A stretch of DNA of 11,809 nucleotides from an uncultured Alphaproteobacteria bacterium (GTDB lineage: Bacteria; Pseudomonadota; Alphaproteobacteria; Caulobacterales; Parvularculaceae), in NCBI GenBank assembly GCA_938003575.1, contig CALKYG010000482.1, positions 1-11,809 on the forward strand. Reading direction: 5' to 3'. The notes under the pieces are model-generated. The model searched no databases, was not told where the DNA came from, and saw nothing but the letters and a program-made list of their open reading frames with translations. This document shows positions 8,356 through 11,809 of the stretch, one piece after another. How positions within the stretch are numbered: the stretch's first letter is position 1; the number at the start of each line of letters is the position of its first letter. Made by a program: the position numbers and the translations under genes.

Positions 8356-8418
8356 GCAGGGCTCCGATTTCTGCAAGACTCCGATGCGCCCTAACTTGTA
8401 ACCATCGCGTGCCGCCAA

Positions 8419-9381
8419 ATGGCCCCGGCCTCCGTCAGCATCATCTACAGATCTCTAAATGAAGAGAAATGGCTCGGGAGTTCTCTCGACGCCGTCAAGA
8501 CGCAAGCTCTTGAAGCAGGCCGCCGCGTTGAACTCGTGCTGGTTGATTCCGGCTCGACGGACAATACGCTTGCCATCGCAACAGAGCGCGGCTGCCGGAT
8601 CGTCCACATAAACAAGGCCGACTTCACCTTCGGTCGGTCGCTCAATTACGGCTGCGAGGCGGCGACGGGCGACATCCTTGTGTTTATCTCAGCCCATTGC
8701 ATTCCTGCGCACGACCGCTGGCTGGAGAATCTGATCGCGCCGATCGCCGACGGCGACGCGGACTATGTATATGGCCGGCAAGTCGGACATGACGTCACGC
8801 GATTTTCAGAACACCAGGTTTTCGAACAGTATTATTCTGACCACGACAAGATTCCGCAGAAGGAGCTGTTCGTGAACAACGCAAATGCTGCGATGCGTAA
8901 AAGCGTCTGGTCGCGATTCAGGTTTGATGAGGGGGCGACCGGCCTTGAGGACCTCGTGTTTGGCAAGCAGTTGCAGCGAGAGGGCGGGAGGATCGGCTAT
9001 GTCGCTGATGCGCCCGTCATCCATATCCACGAAGAAACGCTCAATCAGACCAAGCGCCGCTATTACCGGGAAGCGCTGACGTTGCGTGAAATATTCCCGG
9101 AAGTGCATTTTCACTTCGGCGATTTCCTTCGCTTTTTCACCGCCGCCGTCTTTCACGACTTTTCCGAGGCGTTGACTCAGAAGAAGTTTGTCGACGAGGC
9201 GCCCGGAATTGTTGGTTATCGTCTTATGCAGTATTGGGGCGTCTGGCGCGGACATAACGAGCACCGCATCTTGTCGAGGGCTCAAAAGGAAAGCTATTAC
9301 TACCCCCGGCCGAAAAAGAAGCGGGCGGAAGCGGCGCAGGGCGAAGCGTCAAAACCGACCTGGCGACCAATCGGCGAGTGA
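8419..9381 (+). CDS. GT2 family glycosyltransferase (rhamnosyltransferase-like)
   Basis: This is a stand-alone 320-residue GT-A fold glycosyltransferase, probably adding one sugar of the repeat or linker on the cytoplasmic side. It shows VSIIYRSLNEEKWL (6-19), LVDSGSTDNT (41-50), KADFTFGRSLNYG (66-78) and the acceptor-side LEDLVFGKQL (176-185). Histidines at 202 and 204 (IHIHEE) follow. Where many GT2 enzymes have a DxD metal-binding motif it has FISAHCIP (89-96), with no acidic residue. The C-terminus is lysine-rich (299-302) and probably flexible. ATG 8419 is the only reasonable start, since the frame opens after an in-frame TAA at 8392; no strong Shine-Dalgarno is visible. The 63-base gap before it is one of the larger ones in the cluster. 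Donor and acceptor are unknown. Confidence 0.85.
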   Translation: MAPASVSIIYRSLNEEKWLGSSLDAVKTQALEAGRRVELVLVDSGSTDNTLAIATERGCRIVHINKADFTFGRSLNYGCEAATGDILVFISAHCIPAHDRWLENLIAPIADGDADYVYGRQVGHDVTRFSEHQVFEQYYSDHDKIPQKELFVNNANAAMRKSVWSRFRFDEGATGLEDLVFGKQLQREGGRIGYVADAPVIHIHEETLNQTKRRYYREALTLREIFPEVHFHFGDFLRFFTAAVFHDFSEALTQKKFVDEAPGIVGYRLMQYWGVWRGHNEHRILSRAQKESYYYPRPKKKRAEAAQGEASKPTWRPIGE

Positions 9382-9406
9382 CCGTCTCTCAAAAGAAAGC
9401 TCCAAA

Positions 9407-10126
9407 GTGATCAAGGGTTCAAAGCGGCTCACCGCGCTGTTGCCGATGAAAGCGCATTCGGCGCGGGTCACATCGAAGAATTTCCGGCTGATCGCCGGAA
9501 AGCCGTTGTTCCGGTGGATTCTCGATACGCTTTGCGACACGCCGGAGATTGATCGCGTCGTCATCAACACCGATGCGCGAGGCATCCTCGCAAACAATGG
9601 ACTGGCGGACGGAGACTATGACGGCAAAGTCATGATTCGCGATCGGAAGCCCGAGATTTGCGGGGATTTCGTTTCGATGAATCTGGTTCTCGCGGATGAT
9701 ATCGCGAACGTTTCATCCGATTATTACCTGATCACGCATACGACAAACCCGCTTTTGAGCGCGGCGACGATCCGCAGCATGATCGAGGCTTTCTCCAAGG
9801 CCGAAGACAGGGGTGAAGCGGATTCGCTGTTCACGGTGACCCGCCGTCAAACGCGCTTTTACACGCCGGAGGGCGCGCCGATAAATCACGACCCCAAAAA
9901 CCTCATCCGCACACAGGACCTTCCGCCCTTTATGGAGGAAAATTACGTTTGCTATCTGTTTACGGGCGACTCCTTCGCGAAAACGAATGCGCGAATCGGC
10001 GAGAAGCCGGCGCTGTTTGAGACGCCGCGCCTTGAATCGGTCGACATTGATGAGCAATCGGACTGGTTCATGGCGGAGTCCCTGTTATTGCGCGTCGCCG
10101 CCGGCGAACCATTGCCGCAGGATTGA
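9407..10126 (+). CDS. Acylneuraminate cytidylyltransferase family protein (NeuA/KdsB-type)
   Basis: This is a putative nucleotidyltransferase that activates an acidic 3-deoxy-ulosonic or nonulosonic sugar as its CMP derivative in the cytoplasm. From GTG 9407 it has 239 residues, near NeuA/KdsB size. It shows LTALLPMKAHSARVTSKN (8-25), LIAGKPLFRWIL (28-39), VVINTDARG (51-59), LITHTTNPLL (108-117) and VDIDEQSDW (212-220). The last matches the conserved late DID metal/substrate motif of this family. The frame is open back to 9188, but the first 73 codons overlap the upstream gene in another frame and read as basic, non-family sequence. GTG 9407 has a purine run AAGAAAG at 9393-9399 and begins just before the first beta strand. 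The N-loop lacks the usual ARGGS form, so the nucleotide or sugar may differ from classic NeuA. The next gene follows after 2 bases. Confidence 0.82.
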   Translation: MIKGSKRLTALLPMKAHSARVTSKNFRLIAGKPLFRWILDTLCDTPEIDRVVINTDARGILANNGLADGDYDGKVMIRDRKPEICGDFVSMNLVLADDIANVSSDYYLITHTTNPLLSAATIRSMIEAFSKAEDRGEADSLFTVTRRQTRFYTPEGAPINHDPKNLIRTQDLPPFMEENYVCYLFTGDSFAKTNARIGEKPALFETPRLESVDIDEQSDWFMAESLLLRVAAGEPLPQD

Positions 10127-10128
10127 TC

Positions 10129-11076
10129 ATGAGCGCGCCGAAAGTCCTCGTAACCTGCCCGCCGACGCTCGGTCTCATCGAGGAATTCGAAGAGGCTTTC
10201 GCCGCGAGGGGGCTGGTCTGCGTTCCCGGAAAAGTGACCCAGGTGAAAACAGTCGCCGAACTCGTCGGAGAAGTGCCGCTTTATGAAGGGTGGATTATTG
10301 GTGACGACCCCGCGAACCGTGAAGTCGTGACCGCCGGCGCGAAAGGCAATCTCAGGGCCGCCGTCAAATGGGGCGTCGGCGTGGACAATGTCGACTTCGC
10401 CGCATTCCGGGATGTCGGCGTTCCTGTTGAGAACACGCCGGGCGTATTCGGCGAGGAAGTCGCCGATGTTGCGCTTGCCTATGTCCTCGGTCTTGCGCGC
10501 GAGACCTATTTGATCGATCGCGAAATAAGGCTGCGTAACGGCTGGCCGAAGCCGGCCGGCGTTTCGATGACCGGACGCACAGTCGCGATTGTCGGCTTCG
10601 GCGATATCGGCCGGCAGACGGCCAAAAGGATTCTCGCCTGCGGGTCGAAAGTGATTGCGTACGATCCGATGTTCAGGCCCGCCGAGGGGATCCCGGTCGA
10701 GAATGAGGAATGGCCGGACCGGATCGGAGAGGCGGACTTTCTGATTTTCACATGTCCGCTCAACGCCGCCACGCGGCACATGTTCAATGACTCATTGCTG
10801 GGAAAGCTCAAGAACGGCGTGCGCGTCGTCAATGTCTCGCGAGGCCCGGTGATCGACGAGCGTGCTCTGCTGAAGGGTCTCGGCGACGGGACCGTTCATT
10901 CCGCCGCCCTCGATGTTTTCGAGGTCGAGCCGCTCGCGCCGGAATCGCCGCTGCGCAGATTTGACCGTTGCATTTTCGGCTCCCACAACGGATCAAACTC
11001 TGTCGACGCCGTTCGACGTGTCAGCCGGCTCGCCATTGAGAAGATCGATCGTCTTTTGAAGGCGCGGCAGCAATGA
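10129..11076 (+). CDS. NAD-dependent D-isomer-specific 2-hydroxyacid dehydrogenase (phosphoglycerate dehydrogenase-like)
   Basis: This 315-residue oxidoreductase interconverts a D-2-hydroxyacid and a 2-keto acid. It shows the substrate loop KWGVGVDNVD (80-89), the dinucleotide motif VGFGDIG (155-161) and D179 at the end of the next strand, which favours NAD. The expected catalytic trio is present: R238 in NVSRGPVID, E267 in DVFEVEP and H286 in SHNGSNS. It is short and ends soon after the catalytic domain, so it lacks the ACT domain of serine-pathway SerA. Pathway-specific use in sugar-acid synthesis is therefore more likely than serine synthesis. ATG 10129 is preferred over TTG 10123 because AGGA at 10119-10122 sits six bases before it. 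It lies 2 bases after the cytidylyltransferase gene and overlaps the next gene as ATGA, so the three are probably translated together. Confidence 0.88.
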   Translation: MSAPKVLVTCPPTLGLIEEFEEAFAARGLVCVPGKVTQVKTVAELVGEVPLYEGWIIGDDPANREVVTAGAKGNLRAAVKWGVGVDNVDFAAFRDVGVPVENTPGVFGEEVADVALAYVLGLARETYLIDREIRLRNGWPKPAGVSMTGRTVAIVGFGDIGRQTAKRILACGSKVIAYDPMFRPAEGIPVENEEWPDRIGEADFLIFTCPLNAATRHMFNDSLLGKLKNGVRVVNVSRGPVIDERALLKGLGDGTVHSAALDVFEVEPLAPESPLRRFDRCIFGSHNGSNSVDAVRRVSRLAIEKIDRLLKARQQ

Positions 11077-11809
11077 GCCGTGCTGTCCTCATCACCGGCT
11101 GCGCGGGCGGGATCGGCGCCGCGCTTGTGAAGGCGTTTTCGGCGGATGGCTGGACCGTTATCGGCGTCGACCGCGCCGCGACCCCGGAACCGTCCTCTGC
11201 GGCCAGGATTATCACAGCCGATATTGCCGAATTCTGCGGAAATGAGCCGAAACTTGCGGCGTTCGCCGGCGAGGTCCGCCGGAGCCTCGGCGGCGCGCCG
11301 CTCAGGGCGCTCATTAACAATGCGGCGGTGCAGGCGCTCGGCGGCGTCGCGGAACTGACTGACGCCGATTTCATCAACACGATGCAGGTGAATGTAATCG
11401 CGCCGTTTGCGCTCGTCAGGGCCTTTCTTCCTGATCTTAGGACGGCGAGAGGAGCGGTGGTCAATATCGGCTCTGTCCACGCGCAAGCGACGAAGCCGGG
11501 GTTTGTCGCCTATGCGACGTCCAAAGCGGCGCTTCATGGACTGACGCGCGCGTTGGCGGTCGACCTCGGGCCGGAAGTGCGGGTCAATACGCTCGCGCCG
11601 GCGGCGACGGCGACCAAAATGCTGAAGGAGGGATTTGCGGGGAACGCCGCAGCATTCGCCGCGCTAGAAGACGTTCATCCGCTCGGGCGCATCGCTGAAC
11701 CCGAAGAGATCGCGCGCGTCGCGCTGTTCCTTGCCTCGGACGACGCCTCATTTCTTTCCGGCGCGACGATCTTCGCGGACGGCGGGATCCTGTCGCGCCT
11801 TCACGACCC
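11073..11809 (+). CDS. Short-chain dehydrogenase/reductase (SDR), 3' end outside window
   Basis: This classical SDR oxidoreductase has at least 245 codons and no stop before the window ends. It shows the cofactor motif TGCAGGIG (8-15), an acidic D33 after the second strand (GVDR) that suggests NAD(H), D50 (TADIA), NNAA (82-85), N107, catalytic S134 (NIGSVHA), Y147 and K151 (YATSK), and the late motif LSGATIFADGG (228-238). Most SDRs end soon after ADGG, so only a few residues are probably missing. It starts at ATG 11073, overlapping the dehydrogenase stop by four bases (ATGA), with GAAGG at 11058-11062 as ribosome binding site. Its position indicates that it acts with the cytidylyltransferase and hydroxyacid dehydrogenase in making or adjusting a sugar or sugar acid. 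The substrate cannot be read from sequence. Confidence 0.88.
   Translation, partial: MSRAVLITGCAGGIGAALVKAFSADGWTVIGVDRAATPEPSSAARIITADIAEFCGNEPKLAAFAGEVRRSLGGAPLRALINNAAVQALGGVAELTDADFINTMQVNVIAPFALVRAFLPDLRTARGAVVNIGSVHAQATKPGFVAYATSKAALHGLTRALAVDLGPEVRVNTLAPAATATKMLKEGFAGNAAAFAALEDVHPLGRIAEPEEIARVALFLASDDASFLSGATIFADGGILSRLHD

Noticed and set aside
8356..8418. Repeated CTCCGAT (8361-8367 and near 8379-8385) in the 63-base gap before the stand-alone GT2 gene
   Set aside because: Two copies of a 7-mer in GC-rich DNA are expected by chance, with no palindrome or terminator shape.
9188..9406. A 73-codon N-terminal extension of the cytidylyltransferase
   Set aside because: It overlaps the end of the GT2 gene in another frame and reads as a basic, Ser/Arg-rich non-family sequence; GTG 9407 gives the normal family N-terminus.
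9952..10779. Minus-strand open frame of 275 codons across the cytidylyltransferase/dehydrogenase junction, and similar ones at 3254-3982 and 10896-11537
   Set aside because: They lie antisense to genes with complete catalytic motifs and show low-complexity charged composition without motifs of their own.
10129..11076. Calling the 2-hydroxyacid dehydrogenase SerA of serine synthesis
   Set aside because: It lacks the C-terminal regulatory region and is locked in a polysaccharide operon; only the catalytic family is supported.

Overview
The window is a dense, single-strand (+) gene cluster for a surface polysaccharide or surface glycoconjugate. It holds glycosyltransferases, an ABC-type polysaccharide exporter, methyltransferases and a nucleotide-sugar cassette. 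GC is high, third positions are G/C-rich, and genes are tightly packed with TAATG and ATGA overlaps. With the protein styles, this suggests a proteobacterium, most likely an alphaproteobacterium; no rRNA or housekeeping marker is present to confirm it. I see no tRNA, rRNA, CRISPR array, insertion sequence or phage gene, and no convincing minus-strand gene. Both ends of the window cut genes.

Layout: (1) the 3' part of a SAM methyltransferase (to 517); (2) a 914-residue protein with an N-terminal GT2 glycosyltransferase, an unassigned middle region and a C-terminal DUF115/MptE-like domain; (3) the exporter pair Wzm-like permease (3377-4219) and Wzt-like ATPase with an extra C-terminal domain (4219-5475); (4) a second methyltransferase of the same broad type (5505-6206); (5) a 722-residue protein with a GT2 domain, a DUF115 domain, two predicted membrane helices and a coiled coil (6187-8355); (6) a stand-alone GT2 enzyme (8419-9381); (7) a translationally coupled trio: an acylneuraminate-cytidylyltransferase-like enzyme, a D-2-hydroxyacid dehydrogenase, and a short-chain dehydrogenase that runs off the right edge.

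Inferred working model: the trio makes or activates an acidic (CMP-linked, ulosonate-like) sugar. The GT2 and DUF115 domains assemble the glycan on the cytoplasmic face of the membrane. The methyltransferases modify or cap it, and Wzm/Wzt exports it, with the Wzt C-terminal domain probably recognising the chain. The most distinctive element is the pair of GT2-DUF115 fusion proteins flanking the exporter. Their DUF115 domains share several near-identical motifs and resemble Maf flagellin glycosyltransferases and GT42 sialyltransferases in motif order. This fits the CMP-sugar activating gene downstream, but the link remains a hypothesis.
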